DNA of 64,000 nt, taken from the NCBI RefSeq assembly GCF_022201045.2, contig NC_068558.1, forward strand, positions 45,845,001 to 45,909,000, given 5' to 3'. The number at the start of each line of letters is the position of its first letter. The stretch's first letter is position 1. The translations under genes and the position numbers were made by a program. The notes below the pieces were generated by a model that worked only from the letters and a program-made list of their open reading frames with translations, ran no database searches and was not told the origin of the DNA. The DNA is from Citrus sinensis (taxonomy: Eukaryota; Streptophyta; Magnoliopsida; Sapindales; Rutaceae). This document shows positions 11,404 to 23,449 of this stretch, one piece after another.

Positions 11404-12109
11404 TTATATAACGGGCTGCATTATTAGTTTTAGTTTTAGGGATTTATTATTTTTCGGAATTTCGATTGAAAAAAAAAACAAAAACAAAAGGGTCCCAAGG
11501 GAAAAAAAATTGCCTACCCGTAGAAAAAGAATAGAAAAGACAGGTGTCGACAGGAAGCAGCGTGTAAAGCCCGAAGTCTGGAAAGTGAGGAAAGACACTC
11601 ATCCACCGCAAGACTGAACAGCAAAAGCGTAAAGAGAGATATACGGACACGTCATTTGGGTACGTCTTAGTTCATCCGTATCTCCTGACGTGGCAGTCTA
11701 TCCCAAAAACCTCCGATGCTGATTAGTCTTTGGTTTGTGGGTCCCATGTTCACACGGCGCTTTCTTAGAAACTCAAAGCCACTGGCTTCCGCGTTCCCTG
11801 TGCGGCACAACCTGACACTGATACAGGGTATCAGCACCCAAGTGCGGCACGGAAAACGGAAATTCTTGAACACTTAACGACGTCGTTTTGCCTCGAGCAT
11901 TTTGAATTAAACATTAAAAAAAAAAAGTTTTAAAATAATGATATTATTAAATTAGCAGGACATGATTCTAGGGGAAAAAATATCGTTGCGAAAGTTTGGT
12001 GACCTGTTTCTCTTTGGTTACAAACGCATGCCAAACCTTTCGTGCTGCTCTTTAAATGCTTTGGGCTTTCCTTTTCTTTTATTTTCAGAAGCTCTCTTTG
12101 TCCATAAAG

Positions 12110-12136
12110 AATTGAATTGAATTGAATTGAATTGAA
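12110..12136. repeat. (AATTG)5 microsatellite
   Basis: Five perfect AATTG pentamers in the region upstream of the lipase gene, about 205 bp before its ATG. Confidence 0.9.
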
Positions 12137-12163
12137 GAAGCAAGCCAGCGGAAAGCAAGACGA

Positions 12164-12170
12164 TATAAAA
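12164..12170 (+). promoter_or_regulatory. Candidate TATA box of the lipase gene
   Basis: TATAAAA lies about 170 bp before the ATG at 12339, a plausible distance for a plant promoter with a leader of roughly 130-140 bases. No other support. Confidence 0.35.
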
Positions 12171-12338
12171 AGAAAGAAGAAAACGAACAAAGTTGAAAGA
12201 TTGTATGTGCACCTTGCACGTTAACGCCTTACGTCTCGGAGTCACCCGTTAGCATTCTCTGATCCCTCCAAAAATAGAATTTTTTTATAAGCAAAGACGA
12301 GAAAAGATATAGAAACAGCGCATTTTTTAAGAGACTCA

Positions 12339-15300
12339 ATGGATACTCTGTGTTTGAAAAGCGGGATTCATGGAATAACTTCGCCGATCTCGGTGGGCGG
12401 GCCACTCGAGGTGCGTTCAAACTCAGCGCAACAACAGGTGACCGCGGCGGTGGGTAAGTCGGCGGGAGTTGCCCCTCCTCAAAAAAGGGCGTCGTCCGGG
12501 TTCTTTTCTTTTAGGTACCCTTTGAAGTCTTTGTGGCCGGGGGGTGGAAGTTGGGGTAGTAAAAGGTACAAGGGGATTGCACTTGAAGACGCCGTTTTGG
12601 CGGAGAGCGGAGAGAAGGGCGTTGTGGCTGGGGATGCGGATGCGAATGCGAATGCGCGTGGAGATAATGGAACGTCGTCGTCGTCGCATACGGATGGGCA
12701 AAAAGGGAATTGGGTGTTGAAGATTTTGCATGTGACGTCTTTGTGGAAAGACAGAGAGGAGATGGAACAAGAACAAGGTCAAGGATTAGAGAAGCAAATG
12801 GACGCTGCCGTCAATGGTCAACCGAATGACAATCGCGAAGATGTAGATGAAGATGAAGAGGAGTGTGAAGCTTGTAAAATTAACGATGATGACGAAATAG
12901 AATTTGACGGAGATTCGTTTTCGCGGTTGCTGAGGAAGGTGTCTCTGGCCGAAGCAAAGCTTTATGCTCAAATGTCGTATTTGGGGACCTTGGCTTATTG
13001 CATTCCAAAAATTAAGGTATGAACAACATCGCAATTCTTATGCTTTTCGGTTTCATATACCTGCTGAATCTTCAGAATTTCAAAATTTGTATATTTAAAT
13101 TGAATGGTGGGGATTTTGACGCCCAAGATCTATTGGAGATATCCTTTTCATGTACATTGTGGGGTTTAAAGACTCGCTGATGATCAGGTTCCAAGGATAT
13201 GTAGTATGAACACATCTAGGTTTTATATTTGATCACATCTAGATTTTAAGGAACGGTTTCTAATTTGGTAGACATCTTTATTGTCTGATATTATATGTGA
13301 ATGGTTTTTGATTTATATGTGTTCATAGAGACTCTGGTTTGATGTTTCATCTGGTCATTGTTTGCGGTTGTTTCACTTGAAGGAATGATCCTTTTTTTAT
13401 CTGCATATATAAATTGCATCATACAATCATTATTGTCAATTTCTTTGTAAATTCACCTCTATTTTGATTTTTTTTGCTAAGTTTAGCCAGGAAATCTCCT
13501 GAAATATCGTGGTCTGCATTTCATCACTTCATCAATAGAGAAGAAAGAATTGGCATTGAAAGCTGAAAAAGATCAGATGTCATCTGAAAAGCCAGAAGCT
13601 GATAGGAAAATTGAGGATGAGGCAGAAGGCAAGGAACAGAAAAACAATGGTTATCGGATAAGTGCATCTTCTGCTTATCACATAGCTGCCTCGGCTGCTT
13701 CTTATCTACATTACCATACGAGGAGCATACTTCCATTCAGCAAAACTGAGAGAGGAAAAGATTCACCTGAAATGGATAATGGAAGTGATGACAATACTAG
13801 TATCATGGACTCAGATGTAGCCTCTTTCATGGCAACCACTGATTCAGTGACAGCTGTTGTTGCTGCCAAGGAGGAAGTGAAGCAGGCTGTTGCGGATGAT
13901 CTCAAATCAACACGTTTATCACCCTGTGAATGGTTCATTTGTGATGATGATCAGAGTGCTACGAGGTTCTTTGTGATTCAGGTAAGGAAAATGTGTTAAT
14001 TCCATAACTGAATCTATTAACAAATGACTTTCTGCACATATTTTAACTGGGCAGTAGCTTCTGTATTCAAGTTGAATGCATGACTTGCCAGAAAATTAGA
14101 TTGTGAAATAACTGGTTTTGGGACTAGGATGTAATATTTTTAAAGACTGTTGGACATGGCCAGTTTTTCTGTTGTCTTCTAACCAATGATATAACACCCT
14201 CATTACTTTTGTCATTTGGTGGCTTATTGCAGGGGTCTGAATCATTGGCATCCTGGCAAGCAAATTTACTTTTTGAGCCTGTTCAGTTCGAGGTAATCCA
14301 TTGTTTAGTGTATTTTGCAAACATAAATCAGTCTATCCATTTTTAATTGTTGAATTGATTTCGAAACCTAAGTAGCTACAATGCTCAAGGGAATTGTGCC
14401 ATGTGTTTACTTTCTGATTACGTTGTTTTCATAATGATGACAAATGCCCAAAGCCTATCTTTAACATACAATCAGAGGAACAAGCACGTAGATGTGTATT
14501 TTTTCCATAAATGATCTCAGTATACCTTCTCTGCTTCAGGGACTGGAAGTGGTTGTGCACAGAGGTATTTATGAGGCAGCAAAAGGGATATATGAGCAGA
14601 TGTTGCCTGAAGTCCATGCCCACCTAAAAGCTTGTGGTAAACATGCAACGTTCCGCTTCACTGGACATTCATTAGGTGGAAGCTTGTCGGTTCTCATAAA
14701 TCTGATGTTACTCATACGGGGTGAAGTGCCAGCTTCTTCTTTACTTCCGGTCATAACATTTGGTGCACCATCCATCATGTGTGGAGGTGATCATCTTCTT
14801 CGCAAGCTTGGGTTGCCACGGAGTCATGTACAGTCTATAACACTGCATAGAGATATTGTTCCTCGAGCCTTCTCTTGTAATTATCCTAATCATGTTGCAG
14901 AACTGCTGAAGGCTGTTAATAGGAACTTCCGTAATCATCCTTGTCTAAATAACCAGGTATAGTATCTAGACTTAAGAAGTATAAATTTTATTAAACATTG
15001 AAGTTTCCGTTGATTTCAACTGATTGCATCCTTGCTTTTTACTACAGAAACTGCTGTATGCTCCAATGGGAGAGCTTCTAATTCTACAGCCGGATGAAAA
15101 GTTCTCACCTCACCATCCCCTCCTTCCTTCTGGCAGCGGTTTGTATTTTTTGAACTGCTCATTTTTGGAAATGGGTGATGAGGCTGAGAAGCAGCTGCGT
15201 GCTGCTCAGATGGTATTCTTAAACTCACCACACCCGCTTGAGATCCTAAGTGACCGCTCTGCGTATGGTTCTGAAGGAACCATTCAAAGAGATCACGACA

Positions 15301-15638
15301 TGAATTCTTATTTAAGATCTGTGCAGAGTGTGATTCGCCTAGAGCTAAATCGCATGAGGAAAGCCAAGAGAGACCATCGTAGGAAATTCTGGTGGCCCCT
15401 TGTGTTGCCACATGGCACTGACGCTGGTGGTATCATTGTGGGGAGGCCAGTGGCATCATTCAACTTGGGCATGGGCCAAGACCAGTTCAACTTCTCTGGC
15501 ATTGTACATGCAGGAAGAGAGAACTTGAAACGATTTGGCAGGCTTGTTGCATCACAGCACATGCATTTGCTAGTGGTTCTCATGTTCCCTGCACGTTTGT
15601 TACTTCTAGGGGCATACAGCGTGATCAATTTCCGCTGA
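12339..15638 (+). CDS. Plastid lipase of the PLIP family (class 3 lipase)
   Basis: Five exons, all joining in phase 0: 12339-13016, 13487-13981, 14233-14292, 14540-14956 and 15048-15638, giving 746 residues. The N-terminus is Ser/basic-rich and poor in acids, as expected of a plastid transit peptide. A disordered acidic stretch follows, then [20 protein letters not shown]. The lipase-3 core carries the nucleophile elbow GHSLGG with Ser at about 455, then FGAPSIM and HRDIVPRAF, which are likely to hold the acidic residue. Family knowledge: PLIPs cut acyl groups from plastid phosphatidylglycerol or galactolipids; PLIP1 feeds seed oil, and PLIP2/PLIP3 are ABA-induced and release fatty acids used for jasmonate. 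It resembles the PLIP2/PLIP3 branch by size and neighbours; which one cannot be told. The exon 2 acceptor (TTTAG before PGNLLKYRG) was chosen because it keeps the frame. Confidence 0.88.
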
Positions 15639-17312
15639 CTTGGCTAATAATGGGTTGGAGTTGGGACATTGTGTCCTCTAGGGTAGAATTTTGAACTGTG
15701 GCTGGCACATGGCTGGCATGAGGGTGGGGTTCGTTAGATGATGATTCTTTATTCATTATGTATGGAAATCAAAAAGCAATTATGCCCGGTTGTTTTTCTC
15801 ATTTCTTGATGGGAAATATTAAAACAATTTGTAGAGAAAAAAAAAAAAAATGATGATTATCATTGAATACAGAATGAATCACAGTTTAGATCATGGCCAT
15901 GTCTTGATTTGTCTCAACTCGGTGTTTAGAGGCGGAAAGTAATTTGAATTGTTCCAGCTATATTGATGTTCACCATTTGGTTCGGGAAAATGACGTAGTT
16001 GTTTCTTAGCAAGTTGAAAGCATTTGAAGCATCAATGTGTTTAACGGGCGGACGGCAAAGACCTTGCGTAGGTACTGCAAACACCAAAAAGCTAATATCT
16101 CAATCCGCCACGTCAATAATTGGAGTCATTAAGAACACATTGATTTCTTATTTATCATGTGGAATAAATCAACTTCCCGAACACATTGATTTCTTATTAT
16201 TTTGTTCGGAGCGTTAGGGAGACCAAATTTAAGTTACAGGGAATCCCAACTCAGTTTGGTTTGATAAGCCCACACCAAAAAATTAGAGCACGTTGGTGAT
16301 CCATGTTGAACCGGGACCACTCGAAAATCGGTACAGACAACGAAGACATGAGGATTTTCGGGTTGCATGAAAAGGCTCGTTGGAGACAAAATAGTTGTCC
16401 TCCTCCTCCTCCTCCTCCAGTCTAAATTGACCGTGCTCTTTATTATTATCCGTCCAACAAAGCAAGAGTCACCACCACCCTCTTCTTCTTCTTCTTACGC
16501 TTCAAAGTCGGCGGAGTTTTTATTTGTCCAGATTTGGCTTGAATCAACATCAAGACGATGGTGGGAAGGGAAACTCAGAAAATTTATAAAGTTAAGATAG
16601 ATTGGACCATCTTGATTTTTGCATTTGCCAAATGAGTGAAGCCGTTACCAACCCCTCCATTTTTCTTTTAAAGCCGATTTCTTTCATATTTACCATTTTA
16701 CCCTTCAATTAGACTACATAAAAAAGATGAATTCGGTTCATATTAACCCCACCCATTACTTTTAAGTTATTTATGCAAAATTCAGACTAATTTTCAATCA
16801 GTGACGAAAATTTTGTGTGGGCTACAAAATCGCTATTTGGTTTCGGAAATGGAAATGCTGGATGTTTGGTTCATTTTTCTGATTTATTTTACCATCGCTA
16901 TCTCAGAATCAACAACATACAATTATTACCCCCAAGAATTTCACTTGCAAAATTTGAGAATTTAGTTTAAAAAAAAAAGGGTAAGGCATTAGGAATTAAA
17001 CAAACAATAAAATCTATACTAAAATTCCATACCAAAACAAAATAATGATAGGATTTAGAGTAAGGTTTAAATATCACCACACAAATGTGGGGAAAATAAA
17101 ATGAAAATGTCAAGCAAATGGTTAACTTTTAACATAATGATGGGTTTAACGTCAAATATTTGAGAAGATCGCCAGCAATTAAAGTGTACGATTTCGTTTT
17201 TTTTTTTTTAAAGTACGATTTCTAAGGAAGTGGACAATAAGGTTGGGTTATTCTAAATATCAAAGTGGGTACAATTAAAAGGGGATTTATGAAATGATCA
17301 GCGGGTGGCTAA
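15639..17312. other. Lipase 3' region and intergenic DNA
   Basis: The first few hundred bases hold the 3' untranslated region of the lipase. A poly-A run lies at 15837-15850 and a (CTC)n run at about 16395-16416. Reading frames here (such as 15999-16217 and 16367-16600) show no recognisable domain. Nothing else is supported. Confidence 0.5.
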
Positions 17313-18004
17313 GGGCATCTCTAATGTACTATTAAATCTAACACCAAATCACACTTTACATGATTTTTGGTGTAAAAGGCTTCTCCAATATAACACTAAA
17401 ATGGTGTAATTAATAGTATTGCACCAAATATGGTGCAACACTATTCATTACACCATATTTGGTGCTACAAAAAAAAAGTCTCAAATATCCTTATTACTTT
17501 ATCTTATTTATATAAATGTCTTATTTTATATAATATTTTAAGTTATTATTTTTTAAATTTTTTTAATTTTTGAATATTATACTAATATTTTAAATAAAAA
17601 AATTAAACACAAAAATTAACAATAAAAATATTCACTAGAGTATTATTGTTGTTGTATTGTATTTTTCTATATTATTGTTGTTATTTATTGTTATTGTATT
17701 TTTCTATATTAATGTAATGTTTAATTTTCATAATGTACTAATTTAGTTCATTAAATGAAAATTTAATAATTTTCTATATTTTTTTTGTTAATCGATATAA
17801 AATTACTTATTACTTAATTATTTATATTAATAATAATATTTATTGTGTTAATTGAATTAATTTTTGAGAATTAAAGGAATAAAAAGAAGAATATTCTTTT
17901 TGGTGTAAATAGATTAGAGATAAAATAATAATTTAGTGTGAAAAAAATATATTTTTAGTGTTGCTGTTACACCAAAATGGTGTTATGCATCATCGGAGAT
18001 GGCC
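17313..18004. mobile_element. MITE-like element with ~14-bp inverted ends
   Basis: The left end GGGCATCTCTAATG is matched on the minus strand at the right end by GGCCATCTCCGATG. Just inside both ends, ACACCAAAA and GGTGTAA/TGGTGT motifs recur in both orientations. The interior is AT-rich with no coding frame. The flanks (TAA on the left, TATAA on the right) give no clear target duplication, so the superfamily is left open. Confidence 0.6.
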
Positions 18005-18641
18005 TATAATGGCACCGCTCTTGCCAAATTTATAGTTGTGACCTTTGCACTTGGATCCTGCTTTAATTAAGTAATGGGCCGCTAGTGTGGTTGACACTTC
18101 AAAGAGGTAGAATCGGGAGTCCAGGGCCTACCACATGACTAGCTCGGTGAACGAAATAATATATAGAATTAATGGGAAATAAATACCAATACCACCCGTT
18201 TGTGACTTGCCTGTGTTGTATTATCATTTGTTTTATGGACTTGCTCACAAGTTTTTTTTTTCTTCTCTTTTTTATTGTGACTTGTGAGGACTTTACATAC
18301 ACACAATCTGACTAGTCTAAACAGTGTTCAGAAATTTGCATCCACCATAGACGAGATCTCAGTCCAACACTGGAGATGTAACAACTACCAATGTTAGGTA
18401 AGATCAGCCGATCAGGAGAGATATACATATCTGTATCCATAAATATGGGAAGCGGTGATTTCATATTGAGCCCTTTGAGACTTGAAACGCAGTACCCAGC
18501 GATTCCCCACCACTGGGCCACCCTTGGATTGTAATATTTTGCTTCTTTTCTTCTGGCCATCCCTGTCCCCATCGATTTTGCGTATGATCAATCATTGGGC
18601 ATTCTGATCAAAAATTAAAAAAAAAAAATTATTGGACATTT

Positions 18642-19349
18642 GGGTTATGTTTGGCATGCTGGATTGAATTAAACTGGATTATATTATATGCTGTATTATG
18701 TTTAGTACAATATCGGATTGGACAATGTTAAATCATATTTAAATACAAAAAAATATTTATGAATATTTAAGAGTAATAATTAAAATTAATTTAAAAGTAA
18801 TTAACAAGAGCATTAAATATGTAGTAAATTAGTTATTGGGTAGTCATAATTATAATAAACAAATATAAATTAATAAAACTATTTAATTAATTTTTATTAG
18901 ATATTTTAGATATATTTTATTTTATCAAAAAGTTAGCAAATAATGTATATACAAAATCAATTATTTACTTGTATTATTAATTTTCATGATTATTTTTAAT
19001 ATTACATTGGTGATTATTAAATTTAATACAATCAATTATTATAACGAATTATTAAATAGTGAATTTTATTGGAGTAAGAGTACCAATTTAATTAGACTAT
19101 AAAAACAAAATAAAAAATAAATTCAAGTAAATCATGAATAAAATAATTAATTAAATAAATAAATTTTAGGTTTAATTAATTAAATTTTAGGTTACAAGTA
19201 AAAAATATTGTTATTTATGAAAGAAATATGAATAAATTTTTTTCTCTTATCCTAATCCAATCCAAGCAAATAGCCAAACATGGAATAAAATATTTAATTA
19301 TAAAGTTAATCCAATCCCATGCTTAATCCTAACTCCCGAACATGGCCTT
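18642..19349. mobile_element. Degenerate MITE-like element (possible hAT type)
   Basis: The left end GGGTTATGTTTGG is matched at the right end on the minus strand by AAGGCCATGTTCGG, and GGATTGGA-like motifs recur just inside. An imperfect 8-bp flanking duplication can be drawn: GGACATTT (18634-18641) and GGACCTCT (19350-19357), 6 of 8 identical. The interior is AT-rich without coding capacity. A related inverted end lies at 19840-19932 (minus strand TTTGGCATGCAATATTG), sharing TTTGGCATGC with the left end, so a second element of the family, or a larger composite, may reach 19930. Confidence 0.45.
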
Positions 19350-21351
19350 GGACCTCTAAACGTAAAGGCCCATTCTCACGCGAGCAAGGGGAGTCCATTT
19401 TCAAACGATCTCGCTGACAAACCCTTGGCCGCCGGAATTAGGTAGCTAAGATTTTGACTAATTTTCATAATATATATTTTTTAATTCTATCCAAGGTCAT
19501 ATTTAGCCGTTCGAAATTATCAAATTAATCAACTTTTAGTCTGTAGATTTTGGGACTATCACTCCCTATTTAATTCTCATATCTTATTTTACGCTAAATT
19601 TAATATCAATAATTTATTTTTAACTTAGTATTCAATTTAAGATTAAATATTAGAACTTTAATTCAATAATTTATACAAACTATTAAATAATAATGAAAAT
19701 AAAAAATATTAAATTGTTCATTTATAATAATATTGTATATAATTTATTACATTCAACCATTAGTAGTATAATTTAAAATTAATTAAACTATTCAAATAAT
19801 TATTTCTCTTCATTAAATTAAAGTTAACATAATCCTATCCAATATTACACCAAACAAGAACCAGTACTATATATAATCCAATCTAATCTTATCCTAAAAA
19901 GTAAATCCAATTCAATATTGCATGCCAAATGTATGATCTCAAGACTGCGATATAGAAGGATCACGAACTATTGAATATCTCACACTAAGGCTTTAATAAT
20001 AATCGATGGATTTTTTTTTGGATTATAACTGCTGACCGTGGAGAATCAATGCGGAAATTGTATGCCCAAGCAGCCTTAAAATCTTCCAGAATTGAACACA
20101 TTCATTACTGATGAAAGAGTTTTCAATTGAGCAGAAATACTTGCAACAGGTTATCCCATAAGGTTGTGTTTCTTGGTTTACAATCACTTAATTTCTACTT
20201 CGTTCTTCAACCGTTTTGGAAGGTGGGCCCAAATTCTAAATACAGAGATCAAATAAACAGCATTACGGAAATTGGCTAGACCTACCAGCACTTCACACAA
20301 CTCATCAGACCAACTTCTAGGGCTAGTGATCATCAAAATTGTTTGAAGTCTGCAGTGCAGGATGAATAGATGAAAGCTGAAGGCAGCTAAACTGAAAACT
20401 AAAATTGACGCTGGGATCGGCTTTGATTTGAATTATTTTGGATATGCTAGTAGTTGAAATTCAAATTCCAAATAAATCTAGGACTTGTGAAAAAGAAGAG
20501 TAGAGTAATAGATAACCCGCAGTTGAAAGTACGAAGATGAATGTGGTGTCAATTAAATCAATCTGAAAGAAAGAATTAAAACATATAGGACAATGTCAAA
20601 GACATGGATTCCCTATTAGGAAACATAACATGAAGAACTATAAGTTAGAATGCAAGTAGGCAAACATGCAATCACGGAGCACCAACAGTTGGCATTGTGA
20701 ACTTAGAGCATTAAAAAGGGCTACGTTTCTCTACATCTATCCAGCAGATCGCTGATTATGGGATTCCAACAAACTAACATCACTCTTACCCTATTACCAT
20801 TTCACAGGACATCCCCGAATGCATTCAGCGGATATGCATGTACATAAGACATCAAACCACCGGACATCTAGTGGTCATTTGATTATTTTGGGCAGCGAAT
20901 GAAATTTACATTAGCAAACCAAGCCTAACATTGGGTTTGAACAGGGAAGATTCTTCCATTGTTCAAAGTACATAATGCTAAAGAACAGGTGTTTGAATGC
21001 CATTCTAGGATATGTGATACTTATTTGTTAAGCACCCAACACGACAAAAATAATTAGTAGTTTGAAATGCTGTACAGAACTCGATATCAATAGGAAACAA
21101 ACTTTGAACCACATCACAGTCTAAAGAGTGAGAGCTAAATCATGTGATCCTCTCAAACTTTATTTCATTCAATTAAAGAGAGTAAATTCCATATAATGAC
21201 ATATAGTGAATTATACATAAGATATAGTGAATTATACATAAGTTGCACATTCCCCAATACAGTGTACAAAGTCAATGCATCATGTATGATTAAGTGAACC
21301 AGCGTCCCAAATATCCAAATGAAGGGATATGGAGATGAAATTCTGATAAAG
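19350..21351. other. Intergenic DNA and 3' region of the DUF4149 gene
   Basis: AT-rich up to about 19930, then more balanced. The stretch from about 20000 to 21351 lies downstream of the DUF4149 gene and may include its 3' untranslated region. A 21-bp-spaced duplicated motif (TAGTGAATTATACATAAG) occurs at 21204-21241. No gene could be supported. Confidence 0.4.
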
Positions 21352-22584
21352 TTAAAGATTGATCTTACCAGCCAAATACCAAGAGTGCATGGCAAGGCTG
21401 CCAAATGACATGATATTAGCAAGGGATGATAATCCATGAATCATTCCAAACTTCTTATTCATCGCTGCAAGCTTTGGGTTAGACTTTGCAACTTCCCTGT
21501 TCTTTGTCCACCCAACTTCATCTCCAATGTTCTCTTCTCTCTCCACTTTGTGCCTTTGCTTCATCATCTGAACCACAGAAAAGCAACAAAAATCACAGAC
21601 TGAGCAAAACAAATCTGTCAACAATACATAGATCTTCAACCGCTCTCCGTATATAAAGAATGAACACAGCATCAATTTTCCTCGAAAGCCAAACAAGGAC
21701 ATCCCATAAAACTACATGAAAGAACCAAACCCCACAACTTCAGTTGAACCCAAAACTGCTAACTAAGTGAATGCTACACTATGCAGAACCAACAGCTGAA
21801 TGAAAAAGCAAAAGCTAGAAAAGTGAAAAAATTTAAACAGCCAAATAATGAATGCTAAAAGAAGTTTGGGAGGAGGGATAAGTAAAGAGCATAAAATAAA
21901 ACTCTAAAATGCAGATTATGCGGATGTCTAGGAATTTAATAAGAATCACAAGATACTTAACCTCAATGGTCATGGGTGTGAAGACAAACAAATTGGTGAG
22001 ATTGAAAGCAAAAGCAGAGAGTAGGAAGCCGAGCTGGTACTTTTCAGCAGTGGATGATGACTTCCACGGATGCAGATATGCAAATGATGCAACAGCTATT
22101 GAACAGCACACTCCTACTAGCGAAAAATATGCTGGAAACATCTTGCTTTGTAGATTACCAAACTGATGCCTTGGTAGGTTCCTAATTGCAGTAAACGGAG
22201 AAAAGATTGATCAAATTTTACATGTTTCTTCATCATCATTTCCGCCCAAAACACATAACAAATTCTATTTTATTTTTTTTAATTATCTCGCTAATTGATA
22301 TTGCAAAAAAGATAACAGTTAACAGTAACAGTTAATTTCTACAATGGCAATCATTTTTTGCACAAAAAAGGGACTGACTTGAACATGATGATGCCGCCGA
22401 TGAAGGTGACCCAAAGAGCTGCGCCCCAAGCAGTGGAGAAGCAGAGGAGATGAGCCAGCTTCAGGAAGGGCGATAGCTTGGATGAATTAAGGCCGTCCGA
22501 TTTTGATCCAAATGTCTCAGGTGAGAATATCACTCCGATGGCTAAGAAAGCCACGGCTGCCAGGAATCTTGTTAGCCAAGCCAT
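21352..22584 (-). CDS. DUF4149 / TMEM205-like membrane protein
   Basis: Three exons on the minus strand join in phase: 22379-22584, 21962-22181 and 21352-21567, giving 213 residues. The protein opens with a hydrophobic segment (FLAAVAFLAIGVIF), then the family's LAHLLCFSTAWGAALWVTFIGGIIMFK, which contains the second membrane segment. Further membrane segments follow at AYFSLVGVCCSIAVASFAYL and QLGFLLSAFAFNLTNLFVF, then a charged loop (MMKQRHKVEREE...), and the C-terminal FGMIHGLSSLANIMSFGSLAMHSWYLAGKINL. This is the DUF4149 fold of animal TMEM205, which has been linked to drug export and vesicle traffic; the plant role is not established. Some plant relatives are labelled LEA family because a LEA region is fused to this domain; no LEA part is present here. 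The exon 1 donor is GTCAGT, a normal GT site. Confidence 0.88.
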
Positions 22585-22740
22585 TTCTCTCTTACTCTGA
22601 CCTCACGCCCTCAGATTAACAGTGGTTGAAGCTTGACACTTGACGAAGAAACCGGTAGGTTCTCTTTATCTATTTATTTATCACCGCACGCACAAGTCAC
22701 CGCCTGCTTCTATTGAAGTGATCTACAGCAATGTTGGTTA

Positions 22741-23449
22741 TTTGCTCTGGGGAAAATATCCACCGTCCACTTATTTTTTACATCTTTTTTTAAAAATACA
22801 TAATTCCTTTATTTTTTAGCTAGAATCCACCTAAAGTTATATTTTTTTTTACTTTTCCACTTCCGTTTGGAATCCGTTAAGAAAACTAACGGAAACTTAA
22901 TAAAATGACCATTTTACCCCCAAAATGAAAATTACAATTTTACCTTAAAAAATACCAAAAATAATAAGATTTAATGATGAATATCATTATTGGTACTTTA
23001 ATGAAGTACAAAAAAATCTTAACTACTAGAGATTATAACTCAATTAATAATAAAACTCTACTTATTTTAAATTCAATTGATGATTTGTGAGATTGGACTA
23101 TTTTTAATATTACTGTTATAATTTAGCATTCTAATTACAGATATATTTATAAAAAAACATGCATTTGATGGTTATGGAATTTATTTATTTATTGACCGAT
23201 GGGGAAAATAATTAGATTTAATCTAATTATTTTTTATAATTTTTAAGGTGAAATTGTAATTTTCGTTTTGGGGGTAAAATGGTCATTTTTTAAAGTTTCC
23301 GTTAGTTTTCTTAACGGATTCCAAACGGAAGTGGAAAAGTGAAAAAAAATGTAACTTTGGATGGATTCCAGCCAAAAAATAAAGGAATTGTGTATTTTTG
23401 AAAAAAGTGTAAAAAATAAGTGGACGGTGGATATTTTCCCTTTGCTTTA
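22741..23449. mobile_element. Mutator-like foldback element (22750-23440) with 9-bp flanking duplication
   Basis: Inverted repeats of about 200 bp flank an AT-rich core. They start GGGAAAATATCCACCGTCCA on both strands and run inward through TTCCGTTTGGAATCCGTTAA and AAACTAACGGAAAC to a Gly-poor AT stretch, with a few differences. The flanks are TTTGCTCTG (22741-22749) and TTTGCTTTA (23441-23449), 7 of 9 identical, as expected for an aged 9-bp Mutator-type target duplication. It carries no transposase. It lies in the promoter side of the DUF4149 gene, about 165 bp upstream of its ATG. Confidence 0.8.

Larger units (their letters stand above)
10131..12338. other. Intergenic DNA upstream of the lipase gene
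   Basis: No gene could be supported. The first part is AT-rich with poly-A runs near 10292 and 10480. A C13G6 homopolymer junction sits at 11385-11403, an (AATTG)n run at 12110-12136, and a TATA-like box at 12164-12170. Short reading frames at 11404-12245 on the minus strand show no family features. Confidence 0.5.

Noticed and set aside
12423-12782. 119-codon antisense frame opposite lipase exon 1
   Set aside because: Arg/Pro-rich shadow of a GC-rich exon; the sense frame carries the conserved protein.
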